From CAJPQU01 sp052170475 (GTDB lineage Bacteria > Bacillota > Negativicutes > Selenomonadales > Selenomonadaceae), in the NCBI GenBank assembly GCA_052170475.1, contig JBQNAL010000023.1, forward strand, positions 1 through 26,103: a stretch of 26,103 nt of DNA. Reading direction: 5' to 3'. A program made the translations under genes and the position numbers. Under the pieces are notes generated by a model. The model saw only the letters and a list, made by a program, of their open reading frames with translations, did not search any database and had not been told where the DNA came from. Shown piece after piece: positions 7,534 to 15,252 of this stretch (position 1 is the first letter of the stretch; each line of letters begins with the position of its first letter).

Positions 7534-8703
7534 ATGAAGCGGGTTAATCCCTTCGTTTATCTTTTTGCGTTGGGGCATTTGGCGACGGATTGGGCGCAGG
7601 GAGCCATTCCGGCGCTTTTGCCCTATTTCATCAACCATTACGATCTGAGCTACCGCGCGGCGGCGTCCTTGGTCTTCGCCAACGTCATGGTGTCGTCCCT
7701 CCTGCAGCCCCTTTCCGGCTACTATGCGGATAAGATGTCGAAGTCTTGGTTCATCGCGGCGGGGCCGGTCTGTGCCGGACTCGGCGTCACCTTCATCGGC
7801 TTTTCTTCCTCCTACTGGGCGATCTTCGCCGCCGCGATGCTCTGCGGGGTGGGGAGCGCCCTCTTTCATCCCGAGGCGGCGCTGATGGTGAACCGCATCG
7901 CCGGGGAGGGGAAGGGGCAGGCCATCGCCATCTTTTCCATGGGCGGGAATCTCGGCTTCGCCGTCGGTCCCATCGCTGCCGGGATATGCGCCTATACCAT
8001 CGGGATTCATTCGCTGCTCCTCTTTGGTGTCGTGAACCTCGCCGTCGGGGCAGCGATCCTGTGGAAACTTCCGGCGGCGCAGCGGGCGGCGAGCCGGTAC
8101 GTCGAGGAGGAAAAAGGGGGCGCGCCGGAAACGGAAAAGCGCAACGACTGGGGATCGTTTGTGAAGTTGTCCTTTGCGATGTTGGCGCGTTCCCTCTCCT
8201 TTAATTTGTCCAATACCTTCATCCCTATCTTTTGGGTGACGGTGCTTCATTCCACAGCACAAGAGGGTACGCAGGCGCTTTCGCTCCTCTTTGCCGTGGG
8301 CGCAGGACTGACGTATGTGGGCGGCGTGCTGGCGGATCGCATGGGGTATGTCCGCGTGCTTCGGCTCACCTTTTGCGCAATGATCCCGACGATGTTCCTC
8401 CTCACGCACGCCACAGAGGTTTGGTGGGCGGCGGTGTTGCTTTTGCCGGCGGCCTTCGCCATCTTCGTCCCCTTCAGTCCCATCGTCGTTTTGGGGCAGA
8501 CGTATTTGGCGAAGAATGCTGGGTTTGCTTCCGGCGTGACGCTGGGCCTCAGCACCACGCTCGGCGGCATCTTGACTCCTTTAGTCGGCTGGGCGGCAGA
8601 TCTCTGGGGCTTGGTGACGGCGCTCCAGATCCTTTGGATCGCCGGTGCGATCGGCGCGGCCGCCAGCTTTTCCCTCAAGGACGACAGCAAAAAGGTGGCT
8701 TGA
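7534..8703 (+). CDS. MFS transporter, fosmidomycin-resistance (Fsr)-like exporter
   Basis: A 389-residue major facilitator protein with about 12 hydrophobic segments. The N-terminal half resembles the Fsr family: a GHLATDWAQGAIPALLPYF opening in helix 1, SSLLQPLSGYYADKMSKSW spanning helix 2 and the following loop, and GVGSALFHPEAALMVNRI in helix 4. Fsr exports fosmidomycin, an inhibitor of Dxr in the non-mevalonate isoprenoid pathway; natural substrates of most relatives are unknown. ATG 7534 is preferred to the in-frame ATG 7513 because GGGAGGCGG lies about 7 bases before it. It is the last gene of the accessory cluster; the next gene has its own strong promoter. Confidence 0.8.
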   Translation: MKRVNPFVYLFALGHLATDWAQGAIPALLPYFINHYDLSYRAAASLVFANVMVSSLLQPLSGYYADKMSKSWFIAAGPVCAGLGVTFIGFSSSYWAIFAAAMLCGVGSALFHPEAALMVNRIAGEGKGQAIAIFSMGGNLGFAVGPIAAGICAYTIGIHSLLLFGVVNLAVGAAILWKLPAAQRAASRYVEEEKGGAPETEKRNDWGSFVKLSFAMLARSLSFNLSNTFIPIFWVTVLHSTAQEGTQALSLLFAVGAGLTYVGGVLADRMGYVRVLRLTFCAMIPTMFLLTHATEVWWAAVLLLPAAFAIFVPFSPIVVLGQTYLAKNAGFASGVTLGLSTTLGGILTPLVGWAADLWGLVTALQILWIAGAIGAAASFSLKDDSKKVA

Positions 8704-8718
8704 CCGTATGACCCCATT

Positions 8719-8757
8719 ACGCAGGAAAGCGGTTTCTTGTGTAAATTCCCCCTGCGT
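8719..8757. repeat. Inverted repeat ACGCAGG / CCTGCGT spanning the amaP promoter
   Basis: ACGCAGG at 8719-8725 and its exact reverse complement CCTGCGT at 8751-8757 flank the -35 box. The right arm ends on the T of the extended -10 TG. Arm centres are 32 bases apart, about three helical turns, so both would face the same side of the DNA. This could be a paired operator; no T-run follows, so it is not a terminator. Confidence 0.35.
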
Positions 8758-8765
8758 GATATAAT
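8737..8765 (+). promoter_or_regulatory. Extended -10 promoter of the amaP-DUF2273-nusB unit
   Basis: A perfect TATAAT at 8760-8765 is preceded by TG at 8757-8758 (extended -10). A weak TTGTGT (8737-8742) stands at exactly 17 bases. It lies about 48 bases upstream of the amaP start and no other promoter is visible before the terminator after nusB. Confidence 0.75.
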
Positions 8766-8812
8766 GCTTTTGGATCAAATGGCACGCTTCGATGGGGCTT
8801 ACGAGGTGATGG

Positions 8813-9376
8813 ATGTTGGGATATGTTAATCGTTTTTTGCTGTTCCTTTATGCGTTGGCCATTGCGTTAGCGTCCTTGGGGCTAGCGGCGCTTTGGTTCC
8901 ATCTCTTGCCGCAGGCAGTGATCGAGAATGAATTGGCATTTCTCTTGTCCCGATGGGAAACCTTGGCTGGGGCGGCAGTGGCTTTTTTGTGGAGCATCCA
9001 TTTCATGGGGTGCAGTATTTCCTCGGACAAAGCGTCTGCGGACACGGAGGCCGTCGTCCTGAAGGGGGCGGGGGGCGAAGTCCGGGTCGCGGTGGCGGCA
9101 GTGCGGGATATGGTAGAAAAGAGTGCCTTGATGATTGATGGGGTGCTGAATGCTAAGGCGCGGGTCAGCGCTCGCCGACGGGGAGACGATTCGGTGGTGG
9201 ACATCGCGCTTCGGGTAGCCGTGGCAGATAAGGAGAATGTGGCGGCGCTGTCCGATTCGTTGCGTGCTGAGGTTCGCCAGCGTGTGAGCGGCACGTTGGG
9301 AATCAATGATTTTTCTTTAGATGTGGCAGTGACGGAGCTTCGTGCGGCGGCGAAAATGCAAAAGCGAGTCAACTGA
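8813..9376 (+). CDS. amaP: Alkaline shock response membrane anchor protein AmaP
   Basis: A 187-residue protein with two N-terminal membrane segments (about residues 6-30 and 47-66) joined by a short loop. A soluble domain of Asp23/Gls24 type follows (about 75-185), with AVRDMVEKSALMIDGVLNAKARV and a DSVVDIALRVAVAD strand pattern. In other Firmicutes AmaP tethers Asp23 to the membrane as part of an envelope stress response. The start has GAGGTG four bases upstream. It is followed after 15 bases by the DUF2273 gene, the usual partner. Oddly, no separate asp23 gene is next to it; an MFS gene lies upstream. Confidence 0.85.
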   Translation: MLGYVNRFLLFLYALAIALASLGLAALWFHLLPQAVIENELAFLLSRWETLAGAAVAFLWSIHFMGCSISSDKASADTEAVVLKGAGGEVRVAVAAVRDMVEKSALMIDGVLNAKARVSARRRGDDSVVDIALRVAVADKENVAALSDSLRAEVRQRVSGTLGINDFSLDVAVTELRAAAKMQKRVN

Positions 9377-9391
9377 GGAATGGTGGCGCAG

Positions 9392-9640
9392 ATGAAGGAT
9401 GATATGAAGCAGCTCATCGAATGGCTGTGGGAGAAGCACCGCGGTTCCTTTTTGGGTGCTCTTGGCGGGGCGCTCTTAGGCGTCGCCGTTCTTCTTTTTG
9501 GCGTATTTGCTACGCTGTTTGTGCTTTTCTGCACCGGAGTCGGCGTATGGTTGGGTCGTCGGGTGGACAGCGGGGAGAGCGATTGGTTAGAGCGCTTTCG
9601 AGACTGGAAAATGGCCGATTACCGTCGCTGGAAGTCGTGA
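9392..9640 (+). CDS. DUF2273 small integral membrane protein
   Basis: An 82-residue protein with two adjacent hydrophobic segments over about residues 20-52 (rich in Gly, Leu and Phe), preceded by IEWLWEKHRG and followed by LGRRVDSGESDWLERF. That pattern is typical of DUF2273 proteins, which are encoded beside amaP and asp23 and probably help organise that membrane complex; their precise role is unknown. Three in-frame ATGs compete (9380, 9392, 9404). The first abuts its GAGGA with no spacing, so 9392 is preferred; 9404 has AAGGA four bases upstream and is also possible. It lies between amaP and nusB with short gaps. Confidence 0.8.
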   Translation: MKDDMKQLIEWLWEKHRGSFLGALGGALLGVAVLLFGVFATLFVLFCTGVGVWLGRRVDSGESDWLERFRDWKMADYRRWKS

Positions 9641-9664
9641 AAATAGCGATAAAGGAAGGGTAGC

Positions 9665-10102
9665 ATGAGTCGAAGACGCGCACGGGAAGCGGCGATGCAG
9701 GCGTTGTTCCAGATGGATATGAATGCTTCAGCGGCAGAGACGGAAAGCGCGGCGGAGGCAGCGCTTTTGGCAGCTTGGCAGGATGGTGACGAGAAGGCGT
9801 TGACGTCCGAGATTTCTGCATTGGACGAAGGATTTGCTCGTTCGCTGGTTTTAGGAACACGGGCAAACATGGCGGAGGTGGACAGCGCCATCGCCCATCT
9901 GTCGAAGGGGTGGAAATTGTCGCGGATGCCGGGGATTGACCGCAGTATCCTGCGCTTGGCAGTCTATGAACTTCGCTTTGTGCCGGATGCGAAGCCGGGG
10001 ATCGTGATCAATGAGGCCGTTGAGTTGGCCAAGCGGTTTGGAACGGAGGAATCCGGCCGCTTCATCAATGGGATCTTGGGCGCAATGGCTGGGAATAAAT
10101 GA
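9665..10102 (+). CDS. nusB: Transcription antitermination factor NusB
   Basis: A 145-residue all-helical RNA-binding protein of the usual family length. The Arg-rich start SRRRAREAAMQALFQMDMN, a central MPGIDRSILRLAVYELRFV and a C-terminal VINEAVELAKRFGTEESGRFINGILGAM are family hallmarks. With NusE (S10) it binds boxA RNA and supports antitermination on rRNA operons. AAAGGAAGGG lies 6 bases before the ATG. It is the last gene of the amaP unit and is directly followed by an intrinsic terminator. Confidence 0.95.
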   Translation: MSRRRAREAAMQALFQMDMNASAAETESAAEAALLAAWQDGDEKALTSEISALDEGFARSLVLGTRANMAEVDSAIAHLSKGWKLSRMPGIDRSILRLAVYELRFVPDAKPGIVINEAVELAKRFGTEESGRFINGILGAMAGNK

Positions 10103-10111
10103 AATTGGCAC

Positions 10112-10139
10112 GCCAGGCGATGGGTCTGGCTTTTTTCTT
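10112..10139 (+). terminator. Intrinsic terminator after nusB
   Basis: GCCAGGC (10112-10118) pairs with GTCTGGC (10124-10130), seven pairs including one G-T, around a GATGG loop. TTTTTTCTT follows at 10131-10139. It begins 9 bases after the nusB stop and ends 23 bases before the xseA start, so it separates the amaP-nusB unit from the xseA series or acts as a leaky attenuator. Confidence 0.75.
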
Positions 10140-10162
10140 ATCATGAGGGAAGGCGGTGCGGT

Positions 10163-11368
10163 ATGGTTCACGGCGTCAGTGACGTCACCCGATTCATTAA
10201 GACGATGTTTGACCGTGAACACCTCTTGAAGAATGTCATGGTACTGGGGGAGATTTCCAATTTTAAGCAGTATGCATCGGGGCATCGTTACTTTGTTCTG
10301 AAGGATGAGGAAGCGGCGCTACGGTGCGTGATGTTTCGCCGATGGGCGGAGCAGATTCCCTTTGTCCCGCAAAATGGGATGCAGATCGTCGCGGCGGGGA
10401 ATATTTCGGTGTACGAACGCGACGGAGCCTATCAGCTCTACGTGGAGCGGGTGATTCCCAACGGTGCTGGAACCTTGGCAGCTTCGTATGAAGAACGCAA
10501 GGCTCGGCTTTTGGCGGAGGGGCTTTTTGACGAGGCGCGGAAGAAACCGCTGCCGCCCTTTCCTAAGTCCATTGGCGTTGTGACGTCTCCTTCGGGGGCG
10601 GTGTTGCGGGATATTCACCGCGTGGCTAAGCGTCGATGGCCGACGGTTCGGATCGTACTCTATCCGGCGACGGTGCAGGGGGCGGCCGCAGCCGAACAGG
10701 TGGCGGCGGGGATTTCATTTTTTAATGAGATGTACCCGGTGGACGTTCTCATCGTGGGGCGGGGTGGCGGATCGGCGGAAGATCTTGCTGCCTTCAACGA
10801 GGAGATCGCCGTGCGGGCGGTTGCAGGGTCGCGTATTCCCGTGATTTCGGCGGTTGGGCATGAAACGGACTACACGCTGGCCGATTTCGCAGCGGACGTT
10901 CGGGCAGCGACGCCTTCTCAAGCGGCGGAATTGGCTGTACCAGATGGAGAGGCGCTGCGTCGCCACGTCGCCGGGTTGCGGGTGCGTCTCGAAAACGCGC
11001 GGGAGGGTTGGTTAAGCGCGAAACGTGCGCGGCTGACGGCGCTTTCGCAGCACGCACTCTTTCGGGATCCGCAGCGGTTTTTGCGCTTTTTTCATCAACG
11101 CTTGGATATGGCGGAGGAGCGCTTTCGGCGGCTTGTGGGGCAGTGGCGCACGGCGAAGCAGCAGCGCTTGGCATTCGCGATGGAAAAGATGGATCTGTTA
11201 AGTCCTATGCGGGTGCTGTGGCGCGGCTATGGGATCATTTCCGATGTGGAGGGGAAGGTACTTCGCAGCATTCGGCAGATTCATACTGAGCAAAAGGTAG
11301 AGATCCTATTGGCCGATGGTCGTTGCGTTGCAAGGGTGGCGGAGATTCGGAAGGGAGACGTGACGTGA
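10163..11368 (+). CDS. xseA: Exodeoxyribonuclease VII large subunit
   Basis: The 401-residue product has the N-terminal OB-fold region (about 1-100: SDVTRFIKTMFDREHLLKNVMVLGEISN split around residue 20) and the catalytic region with TSPSGAVLRD (141-150), GRGGGSAEDL (199-208), GHETD (232-236) and RAATPSQAAE (247-256). A coiled-coil C-terminal part binds small subunits. The enzyme, one XseA with several XseB, degrades single-stranded DNA from both ends in repair and recombination. The start has GAAGGCGG upstream. Its TGA stop shares one base with the ATG of xseB, so the two are translationally coupled. No clear promoter is visible between the nusB terminator and this gene. Confidence 0.95.
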   Translation: MVHGVSDVTRFIKTMFDREHLLKNVMVLGEISNFKQYASGHRYFVLKDEEAALRCVMFRRWAEQIPFVPQNGMQIVAAGNISVYERDGAYQLYVERVIPNGAGTLAASYEERKARLLAEGLFDEARKKPLPPFPKSIGVVTSPSGAVLRDIHRVAKRRWPTVRIVLYPATVQGAAAAEQVAAGISFFNEMYPVDVLIVGRGGGSAEDLAAFNEEIAVRAVAGSRIPVISAVGHETDYTLADFAADVRAATPSQAAELAVPDGEALRRHVAGLRVRLENAREGWLSAKRARLTALSQHALFRDPQRFLRFFHQRLDMAEERFRRLVGQWRTAKQQRLAFAMEKMDLLSPMRVLWRGYGIISDVEGKVLRSIRQIHTEQKVEILLADGRCVARVAEIRKGDVT

Positions 11369-11607
11369 TGGCGAAGAAGGAGCCGTCCTTTGAGGAATCT
11401 TTGGCGGAGTTAGAGGAGATCATCGCCCGCATGGAAGAGGGCGAGCCGGCGTTGGCGGAACTGATGGAACAGTATAGCCGCGGCCTTCGCTTGGCAGAGA
11501 AGTGTGCGCAAGCCTTAGCGCGAGCGGAAAAAACCATGGATCTCATGGTACGCAAAAATGACGTGGGCGGCGTGGAAGAGATGGAACTGAAAATAGAGGG
11601 AGATTGA
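11368..11607 (+). CDS. xseB: Exodeoxyribonuclease VII small subunit
   Basis: A 79-residue helical protein of normal family length, with the signature SFEESLAELEEIIARMEEGEPALAELMEQYSRGL split over residues 7-40. It pairs with the XseA product encoded immediately upstream. ATG 11368 overlaps the xseA stop (TGATG) and has AAGGGAG 10 bases upstream; an earlier in-frame start inside xseA would add 15 atypical residues. ispA begins 6 bases after its stop. Confidence 0.93.
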   Translation: MAKKEPSFEESLAELEEIIARMEEGEPALAELMEQYSRGLRLAEKCAQALARAEKTMDLMVRKNDVGGVEEMELKIEGD

Positions 11608-11613
11608 CCCATC

Positions 11614-12492
11614 ATGTTGCAGGAAGAATGGCAGAAAAAGCGCGAACAGATAGAAGCGGCGCTGGTGGAGGAACTTCATGCCGCTGACATCTTGGATAAG
11701 ACGCTAGCGGCGTCAATGGAATACAGTCTGATGGCGGGGGGAAAACGACTGCGGCCTGTGCTCTTAATGGCGGCGGCGGAGGCCGTGGGCGGTCGGGGGG
11801 AAGACTATTTGACCGCTGCCTGCGCCATCGAGATGATACACACCTATTCGCTCATTCATGACGATTTGCCGGCGATGGACGACGACGATTACCGCCGGGG
11901 CAAACCGACGAATCATAAGGTGTACGGGGCTGGCATGGCCACGTTGGCTGGGGATGCCCTTTTAACCATGGCCTTTGAGGTCTTGCTGCGTCAATCGGGG
12001 GTGTCCGACACCGTGAAGCTGAGTGTCCTGCGGGAAGTGAGCGAAGCGGCGGGGGCAAAGGGCATGGTGGGCGGCCAGGCCATGGATTTGGGGGCAGCTG
12101 GGCAGCGCGTGAACATCATCACCCTGCGCCGGATGCACATGGGGAAGACAGGCGCACTCTTTCGGGCGGCGGTGCGTGTTGGGACGATATTAGCTGGAGG
12201 AAATGCGGCGGAATTGGTATCCTTGACCCGCTATGCCGAGTCCTTCGGGTTGGCGTTTCAGATCACCGATGATATTCTCGATGTGGTAGGAGAGACCGAG
12301 GATATTGGCAAACCGGCGGGAAGCGACGAACGCAACCAGAAGGCGACTTATGTGACCTTGGCCACGCTGTCGGGCGCGGAAAAGATGGCACGGGATGCGG
12401 TAGACACGGCGGTGGAAGCCGTGGCTCCTTTTGGGAACAGGGCGGATTTCCTGCGGGAAATGGCGAAGTTTTTGTTATCGCGAAAACAGTGA
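11614..12492 (+). CDS. ispA: Farnesyl diphosphate synthase / geranyltranstransferase
   Basis: A 292-residue polyprenyl synthetase. The first Asp-rich motif HDDLPAMDDDD starts at H82, with D83, D84 and D89 as metal ligands, and the second, QITDDILD, has D219, D220 and D223. GGKRLRP (42-48) and KPTNHKVYG complete the substrate site. The enzyme condenses isopentenyl and dimethylallyl diphosphate to farnesyl diphosphate in the cytoplasm, feeding undecaprenyl carrier and quinone synthesis. It sits beside dxs, which starts the same pathway. The Phe/Tyr residues before the first motif (HTYSLIHDD) fit a short-chain product. Confidence 0.94.
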   Translation: MLQEEWQKKREQIEAALVEELHAADILDKTLAASMEYSLMAGGKRLRPVLLMAAAEAVGGRGEDYLTAACAIEMIHTYSLIHDDLPAMDDDDYRRGKPTNHKVYGAGMATLAGDALLTMAFEVLLRQSGVSDTVKLSVLREVSEAAGAKGMVGGQAMDLGAAGQRVNIITLRRMHMGKTGALFRAAVRVGTILAGGNAAELVSLTRYAESFGLAFQITDDILDVVGETEDIGKPAGSDERNQKATYVTLATLSGAEKMARDAVDTAVEAVAPFGNRADFLREMAKFLLSRKQ

Positions 12493-12506
12493 GTGAACGG
12501 AGCGTT

Positions 12507-14402
12507 ATGACGAAATTTTTAGCAACCATCGACGAGCCGAGCCAGCTTCGGGCGCTTTCAGTGCCAGAGTTGGAGCAGTTGGCAGCGGAGCTTCGGTCGT
12601 ACATCATTGAAACGGTGGCAAAGACCGGCGGGCATTTGGCGCCAAGTTTAGGAACAGTTGAGTTGACGCTGGCGCTTTACAGCGTCTTTACTCTTCCCCG
12701 TGACAAGGTGATTTGGGATGTAGGACATCAGGCTTACGCGCATAAGATCCTGACTGGGCGGCGGGAAGCCTTTGCCGCCTTGCGCCGCTATGGGGGGATC
12801 ACCGGCTTTCCCTGCCGCGCAGAATCCCCCTACGACGCTTTTGGGGTCGGGCACGCCAGTACCTCGATTTCAGCAGCCTTGGGTATGGCGATTGCACGAG
12901 ATTTGGACGATCGGGGTGACCATGTGATCGCTGTCATCGGGGACGGTGCCATGACCGGCGGCGAAGCCTTTGAGGCGCTGAACCATGCCGGTCAGTTGGG
13001 CAAGCGCCTCATCGTCATCCTCAACGACAACGGAATGAGCATTGACACGAACGTGGGAGCCATGTCGGAATATCTTTCACGCCTTCGGGTAATGCCCCAG
13101 TACAATAAGGCCAAGAAGGATATTGAAGGGCTTCTTCGCAGCATTCCCCACATCGGCGATACGGTGCTGAAGACGGCGGAGTATATCAAGGATGGCGTAA
13201 AGTCCGTGCTGGTACCCGGGGGGATCTTTGAGGAGATGGGGTTCACCTACGTCGGCCCCTTAGATGGACACAATCTTCGGATTCTGCGCGAGGTATTCAG
13301 CGAGATACGGCTGATGGACGGCCCTGTCCTGGTGCATGTCCATACGAAAAAAGGGCGGGGGTATCTCCCCGCTGAGGTCGAGCCGGATAAATTTCACGGG
13401 GTCGGTGCTTTTGACGTTGTCAGCGGCACGGTAAAAAAAGACGAAGGTGCGCCTCCCACCTACACGGCAATCTTCGGGCAAACCTTGGTGGAATTGGCTG
13501 CCGAAAACCCGGCGATTACGGCGATTACCGCTGCCATGCCGGGGGGGACTGGGCTGAAGTATTTTTCTGAGAAATTCCCGGATCGCTATTTTGATGTGGG
13601 TATCGCTGAAGAACATGCAGTGACGTTGGCGGCGGGGATGGCGGCGGCGGGGAAAAGGCCGGTGGTGGCCATTTATTCCACTTTCGCGCAGCGATCTTTC
13701 GATCAGATGATTCACGATGTCTGCCTGCAAAATCTGCCGGTGACGTTATGCTTGGATCGGGCAGGCTTAGTGGGGGACGACGGGGCGACCCATCATGGCG
13801 TATTTGACCTGTCCTACTTGCGCATGATGCCCAATATGACCGTCATGGCGCCAAAGGATGAAAATGAGCTGCGGCGGATGCTCGCTACCGCCCTTTCCCT
13901 TGATGGTCCAGCGGCCATTCGCTATCCACGGGGGGCGGGGGCGGGGGTGCCTCTGGCGGCGGAGCGGGAGCCGCTTCCTGTCGGAAAGGGAGAGATCCTG
14001 CGCGAAGGAGGAGATGTATTTTTTTTGGCCGTCGGCAGCATGACGGCGAATGCGGTGGCAGCGGCGGAACTTTTGACCGACGAGGGGATTGCCGCGGGCG
14101 TTATCAACATGCGCTTCGTCAAGCCGCTGGACAGGGAGATGATCTTGGTGGCTGCCGATCGGGCGAAACTCTTGGTGACGGTGGAAGAAAACGTCTTGTC
14201 GGGGGGGGTCGGCACAGCGGTTTTAGAATGTCTCGCGGACGCCGAATGTAGTGTTCCCTTGCTGCGCCTTGGGCTCCCGGATCGCTTTATTTCACAGGGA
14301 GAGCGTTCCCGGCTATGGGAAGAATGTGGCTTATTGCCGACGCAAATGGCTGCCAGGGTACGGGAAAGATGGGAGAGGGCGAATGGCGAAGGAACGGCTT
14401 GA
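12507..14402 (+). CDS. dxs: 1-deoxy-D-xylulose-5-phosphate synthase
   Basis: The 631-residue product is of full family length. Thiamine diphosphate motifs GDGAMTGG (145-152) and NDNGMS (173-178), the GHASTSISAALGMA segment (115-128) and the catalytic Glu in FDVGIAEEHAV (E368) are intact. It condenses pyruvate and glyceraldehyde 3-phosphate in the first step of the non-mevalonate isoprenoid pathway. An in-frame GTG at 12489 overlaps the ispA stop but lacks a ribosome binding site; ATG 12507 has ACGGAG upstream and gives the usual N-terminus (FLATIDEPSQLRAL). The 3' end overlaps tlyA by 20 bases. Confidence 0.95.
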   Translation: MTKFLATIDEPSQLRALSVPELEQLAAELRSYIIETVAKTGGHLAPSLGTVELTLALYSVFTLPRDKVIWDVGHQAYAHKILTGRREAFAALRRYGGITGFPCRAESPYDAFGVGHASTSISAALGMAIARDLDDRGDHVIAVIGDGAMTGGEAFEALNHAGQLGKRLIVILNDNGMSIDTNVGAMSEYLSRLRVMPQYNKAKKDIEGLLRSIPHIGDTVLKTAEYIKDGVKSVLVPGGIFEEMGFTYVGPLDGHNLRILREVFSEIRLMDGPVLVHVHTKKGRGYLPAEVEPDKFHGVGAFDVVSGTVKKDEGAPPTYTAIFGQTLVELAAENPAITAITAAMPGGTGLKYFSEKFPDRYFDVGIAEEHAVTLAAGMAAAGKRPVVAIYSTFAQRSFDQMIHDVCLQNLPVTLCLDRAGLVGDDGATHHGVFDLSYLRMMPNMTVMAPKDENELRRMLATALSLDGPAAIRYPRGAGAGVPLAAEREPLPVGKGEILREGGDVFFLAVGSMTANAVAAAELLTDEGIAAGVINMRFVKPLDREMILVAADRAKLLVTVEENVLSGGVGTAVLECLADAECSVPLLRLGLPDRFISQGERSRLWEECGLLPTQMAARVRERWERANGEGTA

Positions 14403-15201
14403 TGTCTTGTTAGCCCTGCGCCGTTTGACCGAGAGTCGGGAAAGAGCCAAGACGACCATCATGGCCGGACTGGTTTTAGTGGACGGTCAAAAGGTGGATA
14501 AACCGGGGACGATGGTGAAAGCAGACGCGGATATTCGCCTTTTAGGCGACGCGATTCCCTATGTGAGCCGGGGGGGCTTGAAGTTGTCCAAAGCGCTAGA
14601 TACCTTCGGCATTTCCCTTACCGGGCGGATCATGGCGGACATTGGCGCATCCACGGGGGGATTTACCGACTGCGCCTTGCAGCATGGGGCAGCCAAGGTC
14701 TATGCCATCGATGTAGGCTATGGCCAGCTGGCATGGAAGCTGCGCACTGATGAGCGGGTGATCAACATGGAGCGCACGAACATCCGCTATGTGGAGCCGG
14801 AAGACATCGGCGAGGCGATTGACTTTGCGTCCATTGATGTGGCCTTCATTTCACTGACGAAGGTGCTTACGTCGGTCAAGGCACTTTTGCATGGACGAGG
14901 AGAAATCGTCGCCCTCATCAAGCCTCAATTTGAGGCGGGGCGGGAGCATGTGGGGAAGAAGGGCGTGGTGCGTTCAACCGCCGTTCATGGTGAGGTGATA
15001 CGGCGGGTCGTCACTTTCGCACGTTCCATCGCACTCGGATCCGTGGGGCTGACCTATTCGCCGGTCAAAGGACCCGAGGGAAACATTGAATACTTGCTCT
15101 ATCTGACGACGGAGGCTGAGCGGGAAGAGTCGGTCACGGAAGACGCGATAGAGCAGATTGTGAACGAAGCCCATCAGGCACTCGAGCGTTCGGAGAATTA
15201 A
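14383..15201 (+). CDS. tlyA: TlyA-family rRNA (cytidine-2'-O)-methyltransferase
   Basis: The 272-residue product has an N-terminal S4 RNA-binding domain (about 1-60: ERLDVLLALRRLTESRERAK) and an FtsJ-like methyltransferase domain with the SAM motif DIGASTGGFTD at 86-96, DVAFISL near 152-158 and KPQFE at 180-184. TlyA methylates ribose of rRNA cytidines and relatives are sometimes called hemolysins, a name now seen as misleading. ATG 14383 has GGGAGAGGG three bases upstream and starts the S4 domain properly; a longer frame from 14251 would run within dxs. It overlaps dxs by 20 bases and ends 51 bases before nadK. Confidence 0.92.
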   Translation: MAKERLDVLLALRRLTESRERAKTTIMAGLVLVDGQKVDKPGTMVKADADIRLLGDAIPYVSRGGLKLSKALDTFGISLTGRIMADIGASTGGFTDCALQHGAAKVYAIDVGYGQLAWKLRTDERVINMERTNIRYVEPEDIGEAIDFASIDVAFISLTKVLTSVKALLHGRGEIVALIKPQFEAGREHVGKKGVVRSTAVHGEVIRRVVTFARSIALGSVGLTYSPVKGPEGNIEYLLYLTTEAEREESVTEDAIEQIVNEAHQALERSEN

Positions 15202-15252
15202 TACATGCGCGGCAATCGCTTTTTCGTCGAATTTGCAAAAGGAGAGACGACC

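Noticed and set aside
7453..8409. Long open frame of about 318 codons on the minus strand opposite the MFS gene
   Set aside because: The product is rich in Arg, His and Gly with no recognisable domain, and it is the mirror of a clear 12-helix transporter; such shadows are expected in GC-rich DNA.
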